Shown here in pieces: positions 1 through 7,908 of a stretch of 9,849 nucleotides of DNA. Within the stretch, counting starts at the first letter, position 1; each line of letters opens with the position of its first letter. The position numbers and the translations under genes are program-made. The notes under the pieces were generated by a model. It had not been told where the DNA came from. It saw nothing but the letters and a program-made list of their open reading frames with translations, and did not search any database. The DNA comes from Bdellovibrionales bacterium (GTDB taxonomy: Bacteria; Bdellovibrionota; Bacteriovoracia; Bacteriovoracales; Bacteriovoracaceae). The DNA is taken from assembly GCA_023250775.1 (NCBI GenBank), contig JAHFAA010000120.1:1-9849 (forward strand), written 5' to 3'.

Positions 1-648
1 CTTGCCACTAGGAAAAGTTAAGATACTGGAGACGAAATCGTAGTTGGAAGTTCTGATTTTGTAGCCAATGGCCTCGACCGTTGATGGCCACTCTTCAAAA
101 AGATAAATAAGTAAATCGAGATCATGAATCATAAGATCGCTGACCACGTCGACGTCTGTGGCACGTCCCTTAAAGGGCGCGGCTCGGTCGATCCGTACCC
201 AAGCAGGGCCTTTTAAGACATGATTGTAAGGCCCCTTTTTAATTTGCTCCCAAATTAAATGAAATCTCTCACTGTGACCGACATGAAAGACGACTTTTTT
301 CTGCTCCGCCAGTTGCATTAAATCCTTGGCCTCTTCATAGGTCGTGGTCATCGGCTTTTCACAAAAAACATGTTTGCCTTTTTTCAAAACTTCCTTGGCC
401 ACGGAATAATGGTAAGACGTGGGAGTCACGATGATGCACGCATCGACCTCATCAATGACTTCTTTTATATCAGCGACAATTTTTATTTTAGGAAATTGGA
501 TTTTTAAACGGTCACGAATTTCGGCACTGACCTCCACGATGGCGACAAGTTCAGAGGGTGCCTCGGCAGTTGAACACTTCTGCACTTTTTCCACATGCCA
601 CTTACCCAAAAAACCATAACCAACGACAGCGACCTTAACCTTCTGCAT
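1..648 (-). CDS. gnnA: Gfo/Idh/MocA-family NAD(P)-dependent oxidoreductase, probable GnnA (partial, 3' end off window)
   Basis: The ATG at 648 opens a frame that stays open for 216 codons to the window edge, so the C-terminus is missing; the family usually has 310-340 residues. Seen: an N-terminal Rossmann strand with GYGFLG (residues 10-15), the family EKP motif at 97-99 (the Lys is the expected catalytic residue), GHSERF at 124-129, and the conserved DLMIHDLDLL segment at 171-180 with the active-site His-Asp. It starts 12 bases after lpxA stops, and its GAGGA ribosome site shares the last base of the lpxA stop codon, so the two are probably co-translated. Known: in Acidithiobacillus ferrooxidans GnnA oxidises the 3-OH of UDP-GlcNAc so that GnnB can aminate it, giving the amino-sugar acceptor for LpxA; gnnA lies next to lpxA there. 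Inferred: the same role here. A different UDP-sugar dehydrogenase of the family cannot be excluded without the C-terminus and the next gene. Confidence 0.8.
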   Translation of the reverse strand, partial: MQKVKVAVVGYGFLGKWHVEKVQKCSTAEAPSELVAIVEVSAEIRDRLKIQFPKIKIVADIKEVIDEVDACIIVTPTSYHYSVAKEVLKKGKHVFCEKPMTTTYEEAKDLMQLAEQKKVVFHVGHSERFHLIWEQIKKGPYNHVLKGPAWVRIDRAAPFKGRATDVDVVSDLMIHDLDLLIYLFEEWPSTVEAIGYKIRTSNYDFVSSILTFPSGK

Positions 649-660
649 GACAATCTTCCT

Positions 661-1461
661 CTAATTGAAAAATGGTGCGATCCCAATTTCACTTTCACGA
701 ATGGCGCGGGCCATCTCTTGAACAATTTCGTTGCTCTGATATTCTTTCATATGCTCTTCCTGAGTAACAAACACTCTTGGAGCAAAGGCCGAGGACTCCA
801 TCAGACGGAAGAAATCAACAACCTCGCCAATGATTTGCTTGCTAACGCCAGTTCTACGAAGTCCGATGATATTAATCCCTTTCAATCTCACGCGATTACC
901 ATAGGCGGTACAGAAGGGCGGAATATCGCGATCAATGGCGGTCGCACCACCAATATAGGCACCACGCCCGAGCGTAATAAACTGCCCGATGTTGGTTCCA
1001 CCACCGATGATCACGCGATCACCCAACTTCACATGCCCTGCCAAGTTCACCGAATTTACAATAGTGCAGTTATTTCCCACGACTGCATCATGCGCGATAT
1101 GGACTTTGGCCATAAACAAACAGTTGTTGCCAATTTTTGTGATTTTATTTTCTTTCATTGTGCCACGATGAACCGATACGTATTCTCGAAAAATATTATT
1201 ATCGCCGATCACCACTCGTGTTTCTTCACCTTTGTACGAAGTATCTTGAGGTGGCTCACCAATCGAGCAGAACTGGTAGATGGTGTTGTTGACACCAATT
1301 TCAGTATTTCCACGGATGATGGCATGGGAAAGAATTTTTGTATTATCGCCAATTTTTATTTTCCCTTCCAAGATTGAGTAGGGACCGACTTCAACATTAT
1401 TCCCCAAAATGACTTCACCAGAAAGAATTGCCGTAGAATGGACTTTCGCTTTTTGATTCAT
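661..1461 (-). CDS. lpxA: Acyl-ACP--UDP-N-acetylglucosamine O-acyltransferase (LpxA)
   Basis: This cytoplasmic trimeric enzyme does the first step of lipid A synthesis: it moves a 3-hydroxyacyl chain from ACP to position 3 of UDP-GlcNAc (or of its 3-amino analogue). The 266 residues compare with 262 in E. coli. Most of the protein (about 1-190) is left-handed beta-helix hexapeptide repeats. Seen are IGEPPQD at 67-73, the VHRGT segment at 97-101, and HIAHD at 121-125 with the catalytic His at 124 (E. coli His125). LAGH ends at His143 (E. coli His144). Gly172 corresponds to E. coli Gly173, the acyl-length ruler residue, so a long chain is expected. The position of E. coli His160 is Gly159 here. 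The helical C-terminal domain is about 195-266. The start has a strong GAGGTGAT ribosome site. It lies 19 bases after fabZ and 12 before the oxidoreductase, in one apparent operon. Confidence 0.96.
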   Translation of the reverse strand: MNQKAKVHSTAILSGEVILGNNVEVGPYSILEGKIKIGDNTKILSHAIIRGNTEIGVNNTIYQFCSIGEPPQDTSYKGEETRVVIGDNNIFREYVSVHRGTMKENKITKIGNNCLFMAKVHIAHDAVVGNNCTIVNSVNLAGHVKLGDRVIIGGGTNIGQFITLGRGAYIGGATAIDRDIPPFCTAYGNRVRLKGINIIGLRRTGVSKQIIGEVVDFFRLMESSAFAPRVFVTQEEHMKEYQSNEIVQEMARAIRESEIGIAPFFN

Positions 1462-1480
1462 ACATCACCTCAAATTAAAC

Positions 1481-1972
1481 TTAATATTTTACAGAGGCCA
1501 TTAGACTGGCCTCCGACATTAACTCACTCTTATGAAAAATTTGGCAGTCGCAACCCATGATTGGACCACGGTAACGAGTACAAGTTGCTTTAATGGTCAG
1601 GTCCATGCCTGGGAGGACAGGTTTTCTAAACTTGGCATTGCTTATCGAAGCAAAGGCCAATTCACGCTGAGAAGGACCTAAAGGATCAGGGTGGCTGACT
1701 ACGATAATAAAACTCGAGGCCTGCGCCATCATCTCGACTTGAATAACACCAGGGAAAATGGGGCGCCCTGGAAAATGCCCCTTAAAAATTTCTAAATCTG
1801 GTCTAATAAAATACTTGGCCGTGACGACCGTTCCAATTGAGTCTTTGGGATCTTTCAAAATACCTTGTCCCCATTGCCACCCTGGAGATTCAACGGACTC
1901 AACACTATCGATGAATAAAAAAGGATCTCGGTGCGGTAAGAAGGCCATCACTTGCGTTTTATTAAACAGCAT
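1481..1972 (-). CDS. fabZ: 3-hydroxyacyl-ACP dehydratase, FabZ type with an extra segment
   Basis: This hot-dog-fold enzyme dehydrates 3-hydroxyacyl-ACP in fatty-acid elongation, competing with LpxA and LpxD for the same hydroxyacyl-ACP pool. The 163 residues exceed the usual 145-150. Seen: LPHRDPFLFID at 12-22, then GHFPGRP with the catalytic His66, and VEMMAQA with Glu80. The 14-residue His-Glu spacing and the use of Glu rather than Asp mark it as FabZ, not FabA. The stretch between His14 and His66 is about 17 residues longer than in E. coli FabZ, and its PDLEIFKGHF wording recalls FabA. I chose ATG 1972 over ATG 1990 because AAGGA at 1981-1985 sits 8 bases before it, and because the upstream start would overlap the end of lpxD. 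The gap after the lpxD stop is only 4 bases, so translation is probably coupled. Confidence 0.9.
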   Translation of the reverse strand: MLFNKTQVMAFLPHRDPFLFIDSVESVESPGWQWGQGILKDPKDSIGTVVTAKYFIRPDLEIFKGHFPGRPIFPGVIQVEMMAQASSFIIVVSHPDPLGPSQRELAFASISNAKFRKPVLPGMDLTIKATCTRYRGPIMGCDCQIFHKSELMSEASLMASVKY

Positions 1973-1976
1973 ACAA

Positions 1977-3029
1977 CTATTCCTTATCATCTTTTTTTAT
2001 CAAACTTCGCAGTTTCGCTTCAGAGCGCAACCACTCTCTCATGGGGCGAGCGGGATGACCTGCGACAATAGATCCATCGGGCAAATTACCAGTGACTCCG
2101 GCAAGTCCCGCAATCTGGCATTGCTTTCCAACTTTGATATCAGGAGCAAAAGCAGCACGACCACCGGCCACACTATAATCACCAAACTCGACACTGCCTG
2201 CAAAGCCCGTCTGACCGCATACAACCACGCCTCTTCCGAGACGACAGTTATGTCCGATCTGGACTTGATTATCAATAATGGCCCCGGCACGAATAATGGT
2301 GTCCGCAAACGTTCCGCGATCAACGGTGGTACAGGCGCCGATCTCCACATTCTCTTCAATCACCACGCTCCCTAAATGCCAAATTTTGTGATGCACACCT
2401 TGGTGAAATTGGTATCCAAAACCGTCGGCACCAATAACACTTCCAGCATGAATGCGACAATTTTTACCAATTTTCACAAAACGATAGAGCACAACATTGG
2501 GAAAAATAGTTGTACCGTCTCCAACTTCAACATTTGAAAGAATCGTTACACCTGGGAAAATTTGAACATTTTTTCCAATTTTGACATGGCCTCCAATAAA
2601 GGCACCCTGGGCGATCCAGGTGGAAGGATGAATTTGAGTCGTCCCCATTTGTCGACCATCGACCATGTCATTGCAATCACGATTGAGTTTATCAAAAAAT
2701 AATTTAGAAACTCGCGCCATCGCCAACTGCGAGTTATCAACCTGGCAAAGACAGCCTCCCTTTTCTAGCAAGGCGGTGACAGGCAATAATTTTTGGGCCT
2801 CGGAAAAAATATCTTTATTGATGGCAACGGCACAGCCGTCAGGAATTCCTTGTCCGGCCAAGGCATCTATCAGAAGTTTTAAAAATTTCTTATCTTTAAC
2901 AAAAATGACTGACTGAGACTTGAGCTCTTTTACTGTGGAAATAGTAACGAGGTGACCAAGCCAATTATTAGGAGACTGTAAGGCCAACGAAGGTTCAAGA
3001 TTTTTGAGGTCACCAATAGTGATGTTCAT
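1977..3029 (-). CDS. lpxD: UDP-3-O-(3-hydroxyacyl)glucosamine N-acyltransferase (LpxD)
   Basis: This enzyme does the third step of lipid A synthesis: it adds a 3-hydroxyacyl chain from ACP to the 2-amino group of the deacetylated UDP-sugar, in the cytoplasm as a trimer. The 350 residues are close to the 341 of E. coli. Residues 1-100 form the N-terminal uridine-binding domain and are poorly conserved. From about 105 to 325 there are hexapeptide repeats of a left-handed beta-helix. Diagnostic pieces are GADGFGYQ at 200-207, HKIWHLGSV at 214-222, TTVDRGT at 234-240 and DNQVQIGHN at 253-261, with the expected catalytic His260. GHPARP at 324-329 precedes a C-terminal helix. The gene follows skp after 52 bases and precedes fabZ by 4 bases. 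The ribosome site at the ATG is weak (AGG, close to the start). No competing start gives a better N-terminus. Confidence 0.95.
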   Translation of the reverse strand: MNITIGDLKNLEPSLALQSPNNWLGHLVTISTVKELKSQSVIFVKDKKFLKLLIDALAGQGIPDGCAVAINKDIFSEAQKLLPVTALLEKGGCLCQVDNSQLAMARVSKLFFDKLNRDCNDMVDGRQMGTTQIHPSTWIAQGAFIGGHVKIGKNVQIFPGVTILSNVEVGDGTTIFPNVVLYRFVKIGKNCRIHAGSVIGADGFGYQFHQGVHHKIWHLGSVVIEENVEIGACTTVDRGTFADTIIRAGAIIDNQVQIGHNCRLGRGVVVCGQTGFAGSVEFGDYSVAGGRAAFAPDIKVGKQCQIAGLAGVTGNLPDGSIVAGHPARPMREWLRSEAKLRSLIKKDDKE

Positions 3030-3081
3030 AACCTAAACTTAAGGCCCGAAGACGTGAGGCAAACAATCCGCAGAGCCTGCG

Positions 3082-3600
3082 CTATTTCGGATTCCGTTTA
3101 TTGTATTCGGCGATTACTGCATCGGTCAGATCTTTTTCACTTTTGGCATAAACGACTGGAGCAGTAGAGGCCTCAAAGGTCACATCCACACTTTCTTTCT
3201 TTGAGATATCAGTAATGACATCACGTAATTTTTCCAGGATAGGACGTTTGAGAGTTTGTTCCATTTGCTGAATTTCTTTTTGAAATCCCATGGTCTTTTG
3301 TTGCAAGGCCATGATTTTGTCTTGAATTTCTTTTTCTTTTTCTACGCGAGCTTTGTCACTCATCACGAGTTGTTGTTTTTGATAGTCTTCCTGCAATTTG
3401 CGGATGGCATCTTCTTCTTTCTTAATGACTTCTTGTTTGCCATCAAAGTTTTTCTTCAACTTTTCGCGCACATCTTGGCCCTGTTTAACAGTTACCAAAA
3501 TCTTTTGTATATCAACCTTACCAACCGAAACTTCGGCCGACGCCGTCTGGAATCCAATCACGCAAAGTAACAAACCAGCTAATTTCACAATCCTTCTCAT
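3082..3600 (-). CDS. skp: Periplasmic outer-membrane-protein chaperone Skp/OmpH
   Basis: Skp is a periplasmic trimeric chaperone that holds unfolded outer-membrane proteins on their way from the Sec translocon to the Bam complex. The start at 3600 is fixed by GAGGAG at 3607-3612 with a 6-base spacer; the frame also extends upstream to an ATG at 3627, which would overlap bamA and spoil the signal peptide. The 172-residue product has a signal peptide (1-22, basic MRR then a hydrophobic core) ending in an Ala-Ser-Ala cleavage site. The mature protein begins with a beta strand (VGKVDIQKIL), and about residues 40-125 are highly charged, Lys/Glu/Gln-rich coiled-coil arms. The C-terminal strand-helix (about 138-166) closes the trimer body. 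It lies 23 bases after bamA, its functional partner. The family is low in sequence similarity, but architecture and position agree. Confidence 0.93.
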   Translation of the reverse strand: MRRIVKLAGLLLCVIGFQTASAEVSVGKVDIQKILVTVKQGQDVREKLKKNFDGKQEVIKKEEDAIRKLQEDYQKQQLVMSDKARVEKEKEIQDKIMALQQKTMGFQKEIQQMEQTLKRPILEKLRDVITDISKKESVDVTFEASTAPVVYAKSEKDLTDAVIAEYNKRNPK

Positions 3601-3623
3601 AAATATCTCCTCATGGGTGCAAA

Positions 3624-5906
3624 TCAAAATAATTGTCCTATATCAAAATGAAATTGGCTACCAGCATCGTTAGGTCCTGCGTTCAAGGGGTAGCCGAATT
3701 CAAAACGCAGCACCCCAATGGGTGAGAACCAGCGCAGACCAAAACCATAATCCATGTAGGCCTTGAACTGATCTATACTTCCGGCATCCCCTGCGTCAAA
3801 AAAGACAACCCATTTTAAGCCAGCTTCACGCGCCAAAGGATGCTCGAACTCAAGTTGAGTAAATGCCGTGAAAAGTCCACCTTCATTGAATGGTTGAGTA
3901 AAGCCGTTAACCACAATGTTACGTTTTGGACCAATGGCCTCATAATTATACCCTCTCAAATTGCGAGCACCACCAAGGGTAAATTTCTCTGCACGAGGCA
4001 CAGGACGATCGTTCACCAACTCTAGCTTCGAGCTAAAGAGTCGTGAGCGGAAAACTAGGTCACCAACAATATTGTTGAAATAGCGGGCGTCTGCTTCTGA
4101 CTTGTACCATTTTTTATCACCGCCAACACCAGCATATTCCGCCGCCAAACTCCAGTAGTAGCCTGAAGAAGGTTCAAAGGTATTGTCGCGCATATCTTGT
4201 ACCAAAGAAGTACGAACAACTGAGGCCAAGCCATTTTCCACCGCTGGATTCACGGTCGGGTCATTTACGGCACTGATCTTTGTGTCTTCTATTCGGTAGG
4301 TCACAAAAACCCGGGTGTATTCCGCGATGGGATGTCCAACGCGTAAATCTAAGCCATTTCGTTTGTAACTGAATGAATTGGATGTCTCATTACTTTGTGA
4401 GTAGATGTCAAAACCAGCCGTCCACTTGGTGTCGAATAAATAGGGTTCCGTGAAACCAATATTGTATGTTTTATTTGTTGAGGAAAGAGACAATCCAAAA
4501 GATAAATTCTGGCCATAACCCATAAAGTTATTCTGACCAATCGATGCCTGCATAAAGGCACCTGTCGCTGTCGAATAGCCCGCGCCGACAGAAATTTGAC
4601 CGGTATTACGTTCCTTCACGTTGATTTCAACATCGAGAACATCATCCTTGTCTTTGCGAGGAACGGTATTAAAAACAACACTACCTTGCTCAAAGAAGCC
4701 TAGACGATTAACATTTTCACGACTTTTTCGAAGATCAGTTCCAGAGAAACGTGTGCCTTCACGAATTTTCAACTCACGTCGAACAACCTTATCGCGTGTT
4801 TTCGTATTCCCTTTCACGATAATTTTGCCAAAATAGGCCATCTTCCCTTTTTCGAAAGAATATTCGATATCGACCTTGTTCGCGCCGGGGACGACGTGCA
4901 AAGTACGCAAGACGTTGGCAAAAGCATAGCCTTCGTCTTGATAAAGTTCCGTGAGCATTTGAATGTCTTGGCGCAAAGTTTCTTCAGAATAGGTTTCGTT
5001 GGAACGTAATTTTAATTTTGCCAACAAGTCACTTTCTGGAAAGAGGAGCTCCCCTTGAAAGCTAATATCGTTGACTGTGAATTTAGGCCCTTCATTAACT
5101 TTGATGGTAATGAAAACCCACTTCTTATCTTCAGAAACAGTCACTTCTGGAGTGCCTACATTGATCTGTAAATGCCCTTTCGTCTTATAAAAATATTTGA
5201 GACGTTCGACGTCGGTTTGAAAATTGAATTCTTTGAAATTTCCCGAGCCGGACATAAAAGAAAAAAGAGATTCTTCGCGAGTCTCCATAATATCTTTCAG
5301 TACAGGATCAGAAAAGGCCTTATTCCCAAGGATGATGATACTTTTAACTCGCACCTTATCAAATTCTTTGACCTGATAAGTGACTTCCACATTTTCCGGG
5401 CTGACCTCTTTGATACGATAGTCAACGTAAGCCAAATAAAAGCCTTTTTCTTCATAATGTTTTTGCAGGGCCTCGGCATCTTGTTTTAAAGAATTGATAT
5501 CGAGAATAGAAAAATCTTTTGTCTTGATGTGGGTTTTTAACTCGTCATTATCAAGTTCACTGTTACCATCAAAAATGATCTTGGAAATAATAGGACGCTC
5601 TTTCACTGTGAAAATAAGGGCCCCGTTAGGTCCTTCTTCCGCCGTCACTGTTTCAAAATATTTGAGAGAATAAATCTTTTCGATGTCTCTTCGAAGAATG
5701 TGGGTATCGAGATCCATGCCCGGGCGTGTACCAATTTTTTCGAGGATGGCCTCTTTTTCAACTTTCTTTTGTCCACGAATCTCGATGCTCTGCACGCGAA
5801 ATAACTTTTTCTTTGGCCCCAGTAAAACTTGGGCCTCCACTTTTTGCAAAGTGAAAACAGAAAACATTAAGGAAAGAATCGCCCCGATGACGAAATATTG
5901 TTTCAT
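3624..5906 (-). CDS. bamA: Outer-membrane protein assembly factor BamA
   Basis: BamA is the Omp85 core of the Bam complex and inserts beta-barrel proteins into the outer membrane. The 760 residues start with a signal peptide (1-25, VEA before the cut). Five POTRA domains follow at roughly 36-101, 105-181, 184-271, 274-352 and 356-432. The C-terminal barrel spans about 435-760. The lid-loop motif, usually VRGF/Y, is LRGY at 650-653. The last strand ends FHFDIGQLF, a textbook terminal-Phe beta-signal. I prefer ATG 5906 to TTG 5924 because it gives a standard signal peptide; the ribosome site (AAAGA) is weak either way. skp follows after 23 bases. The 109-base gap upstream, after lolD, is the largest in the window and may hold a promoter of its own. 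A TamA-type Omp85 is less likely, given the five POTRAs and the skp-lpxD context. Confidence 0.96.
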   Translation of the reverse strand: MKQYFVIGAILSLMFSVFTLQKVEAQVLLGPKKKLFRVQSIEIRGQKKVEKEAILEKIGTRPGMDLDTHILRRDIEKIYSLKYFETVTAEEGPNGALIFTVKERPIISKIIFDGNSELDNDELKTHIKTKDFSILDINSLKQDAEALQKHYEEKGFYLAYVDYRIKEVSPENVEVTYQVKEFDKVRVKSIIILGNKAFSDPVLKDIMETREESLFSFMSGSGNFKEFNFQTDVERLKYFYKTKGHLQINVGTPEVTVSEDKKWVFITIKVNEGPKFTVNDISFQGELLFPESDLLAKLKLRSNETYSEETLRQDIQMLTELYQDEGYAFANVLRTLHVVPGANKVDIEYSFEKGKMAYFGKIIVKGNTKTRDKVVRRELKIREGTRFSGTDLRKSRENVNRLGFFEQGSVVFNTVPRKDKDDVLDVEINVKERNTGQISVGAGYSTATGAFMQASIGQNNFMGYGQNLSFGLSLSSTNKTYNIGFTEPYLFDTKWTAGFDIYSQSNETSNSFSYKRNGLDLRVGHPIAEYTRVFVTYRIEDTKISAVNDPTVNPAVENGLASVVRTSLVQDMRDNTFEPSSGYYWSLAAEYAGVGGDKKWYKSEADARYFNNIVGDLVFRSRLFSSKLELVNDRPVPRAEKFTLGGARNLRGYNYEAIGPKRNIVVNGFTQPFNEGGLFTAFTQLEFEHPLAREAGLKWVVFFDAGDAGSIDQFKAYMDYGFGLRWFSPIGVLRFEFGYPLNAGPNDAGSQFHFDIGQLF

Positions 5907-6015
5907 TATTTCTTTATGCGTCAAATTCTGAAGTAAAAAAAATACCTGTCAAAAAGTATCAATAAAAACTTATTATTACAAACAGTTATTTTCGATAATT
6001 CAGTTGAATGCCGCA
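5907..6015 (-). promoter_or_regulatory. AT-rich gap between lolD and bamA with a possible bamA promoter
   Basis: This is the only intergenic space in the minus-strand gene run longer than about 60 bases. On the minus strand a perfect TTGACA lies at 5952-5947, then 16 bases, then CAGAAT at 5930-5925 (four of six matches to TATAAT). A transcript from it would begin near 5918, leaving only about a dozen bases before the ATG at 5906 and excluding the TTG at 5924. A second, weaker -10-like GATACT lies at 5960-5955 without a convincing -35. I see no stem-loop plus T-run, so no clear terminator for lolD. Promoter rules for this organism are assumed to be sigma70-like. Confidence 0.4.
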
Positions 6016-6696
6016 CTAAACCACAGGCGGCACAAGATGGAGATGGCCATCTTTCATCCAGAGTCGATGGGTAAAATGAGAGGCCACCTTTGAGTCGTGA
6101 GTGACGACAATCAAAGTCGCCCCATACTTCGTGGCGAGATTCTTTAAAAGCAACGTCACTTTCTCAGAATTTACGCTATCTAAATTCCCAGTTGGTTCAT
6201 CACAAAGAAGAAGTTTGGGACGCAAAGATAAAGCGCGAATCAAATTAATTCTTTGCTGTTCTCCACCTGAAAGTTGATAAGGCATTTTATCCAGGCAATG
6301 GAGGACTTCAAGATGCTCGGCCAAGGCCAGAACAGATTGCTCGACTTCGGGGGTCATCACTCCACCGATAAGTGCCGGCAGAAAAATATTGTTGCGACAA
6401 TTCATCGAAGGCAATAAAAAATGAAATTGAAAAACAAAACCGATACAAAGATTCCGATAGGTCGCCAGCTCATCATTGGAGAAGGTGGCCATATCTTTTC
6501 CTTCCGAGCAAATAATTCCCTCTGAGGGGCGATCAAGTCCGCCGAGGAGATAAAGCAAAGTCGATTTTCCCGACCCGCTGGCACCTTGAATAACGTAGTG
6601 TGTGCCGGGCATGAAATCGTAGCTTACGTTCGCAAGCGCTTTCGTCGTGGCATAGAGTTTAGAGACATTTCTCACTGTGATTAATGGTCTTTCCAC
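6016..6696 (-). CDS. lolD: Lipoprotein-releasing system ATP-binding protein LolD
   Basis: This is the cytoplasmic ATPase of the Lol transporter, which extracts mature lipoproteins from the inner membrane for transfer to the outer membrane. The 226 residues are normal length (233 in E. coli). Seen: Walker A GASGSGKST at 38-46, Q-loop Gln90 within FVFQFHFLLP (the FHxLLP wording is typical of LolD), signature LSGGEQQR at 142-149, Walker B LLLCDEP at 162-168 with catalytic Glu167, D-loop NLD at 171-173, and switch His200. All ATPase motifs are intact. It starts with GTG at 6696, directly after the TAG stop of the permease gene, with GGAG at 6709-6706 as ribosome site, so translation is almost certainly coupled. 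Related MacB or FtsE ATPases share these motifs; the LolD call rests on the Q-loop wording and the adjacent LolC/E-type permease. Confidence 0.93.
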   Translation of the reverse strand: MERPLITVRNVSKLYATTKALANVSYDFMPGTHYVIQGASGSGKSTLLYLLGGLDRPSEGIICSEGKDMATFSNDELATYRNLCIGFVFQFHFLLPSMNCRNNIFLPALIGGVMTPEVEQSVLALAEHLEVLHCLDKMPYQLSGGEQQRINLIRALSLRPKLLLCDEPTGNLDSVNSEKVTLLLKNLATKYGATLIVVTHDSKVASHFTHRLWMKDGHLHLVPPVV

Positions 6697-7908
6697 CTAA
6701 TTAAACTCCATTCTCAAACCCGCAATAATCGGCTTATTCATAAAGCGTCGTAGCCCAAAGAGTGCTAACACAATAATTTGAACCAACGCCGGGCCAAATA
6801 CAAGGGCATATTCAAACAAACCTAATTTAATATCCAGCTTACCCAAATGATAAATTTCTCCGGGTACTTTTAAAAGATCCAAGTTGTGCAAAAGAAAATT
6901 AAAGATCTGCACAAAAATCAGAGAGATCAAACACGACACGAACCAAAGGATAATTAAAAAACACGGCCACAAAGTCATTAATTGTTTATCAGATAGACCA
7001 AGGGCCCGAAAGAGAAAAATTTCCTGAGCTTTCTTTTCATTCAGATAAACAATAAATCCGAAAACATTGAATAAAGAAACCAAAACAATGACCTGAAGAA
7101 CCAAGGCCAAAACAGTTTTTTCAATTTTCACGGCCTCTAACAAAACCCCAAAATCTCTCCAAAAGGGGCGAATCTGATAATGCATGGGCAAGACATGTTT
7201 TAATTCGTCGATAAAGTTTTTTACATCATCCCGAAATTTTTCTGGCAGGGTGACAAAAATGGTATTTCCAAAACTTTCGTCAGGCTCCCATGTGTCGCCG
7301 ACAAGAGTACGAAGGTCCTCACGCGAAAGGTAGGCGATGCGAGAGTCCAATTCAAATAAACCGTGATCAAGAAGTTGCCGTACAGTGAAGGCTGTTAATT
7401 TCGGAAGCAAATTATTGTCACCATGACCTTGGGGAAGTGCCAGAACGACCTCATCGCCCACCTTTGCGCCCAGGTATTGCGCCAGCTCCTTTCCCAGTGC
7501 TATCTGCCCAGGTTGCAGTTCAATGGGGAGTCCCATCACAGCGGAAAATTCTTCGGGGGCAACACCACGTAATAAAATACCACGGGAATTTTGATCCCTG
7601 ATCATAAAAGCTTCAGTCTGAAATACGGTGGTTCGTTTGACTTGTGAAAAAAGTTTCGAGGCCTGAGCAAAATCCTTTTCAATCTCACGTGAACTCACAA
7701 GTCCTTTGCGAGAGATAATTTGGATATCACCTGAGGCCAGTCGCAATTTCTCTTTCATCTCACGATCAAAGCCGTCCATGATACCCAAGGCACAGAGAAT
7801 CACCGCCATAGAGAAGGCCAGCCCGAGACCCACTCCAACTAAAAAACGTCGAGTCGGTCTATCGATTAAAAGGATTTGCAGAATGGGAAAAAAAAGTCGC
7901 AAAATCAT
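6697..7908 (-). CDS. lolC: Lipoprotein-releasing ABC transporter permease, LolC/LolE family
   Basis: This is the inner-membrane permease that works with LolD. The 403 residues match the roughly 400-415 of LolC and LolE. Topology is the family one: one membrane helix at about 21-44, a periplasmic domain at about 47-260, then three helices at about 264-289, 311-339 and 364-387. Between helices 2 and 3 is EIFLFRALGLSDKQL (295-309), matching the cytoplasmic coupling segment of LolC/E that docks on LolD. I start it at ATG 7908, which overlaps the prfB stop as ATGA. The frame is open back to 7947, but those 13 extra residues are polar, lie inside prfB and have no role in the fold. Only one permease gene is present here; whether a second is elsewhere, or this one works as a homodimer like LolF, cannot be told. 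The lolC label rather than lolE is by convention. Confidence 0.88.
   Translation of the reverse strand: MILRLFFPILQILLIDRPTRRFLVGVGLGLAFSMAVILCALGIMDGFDREMKEKLRLASGDIQIISRKGLVSSREIEKDFAQASKLFSQVKRTTVFQTEAFMIRDQNSRGILLRGVAPEEFSAVMGLPIELQPGQIALGKELAQYLGAKVGDEVVLALPQGHGDNNLLPKLTAFTVRQLLDHGLFELDSRIAYLSREDLRTLVGDTWEPDESFGNTIFVTLPEKFRDDVKNFIDELKHVLPMHYQIRPFWRDFGVLLEAVKIEKTVLALVLQVIVLVSLFNVFGFIVYLNEKKAQEIFLFRALGLSDKQLMTLWPCFLIILWFVSCLISLIFVQIFNFLLHNLDLLKVPGEIYHLGKLDIKLGLFEYALVFGPALVQIIVLALFGLRRFMNKPIIAGLRMEFN

Noticed and set aside
595..1377. Long plus-strand open frame of 260 codons opposite lpxA and the oxidoreductase start
   Set aside because: It is antisense to clear genes, its protein has no recognisable motif, and its low-complexity look follows from the lpxA hexapeptide repeats read backwards.
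1758..2375. Plus-strand open frame of 205 codons opposite fabZ and lpxD
   Set aside because: Shadow of two well-supported genes; no motif and no convincing ribosome site.
3069..3081. Small GC-rich inverted repeat (CGCAG, 3-base loop, CTGCG) between skp and lpxD
   Set aside because: Only 5 base pairs and no T-run after it, so too weak for a terminator; it may be chance in a 52-base gap.
5907..5924. TTG 5924 as the BamA start
   Set aside because: It adds six polar residues before a normal signal peptide, without a better ribosome site than ATG 5906.
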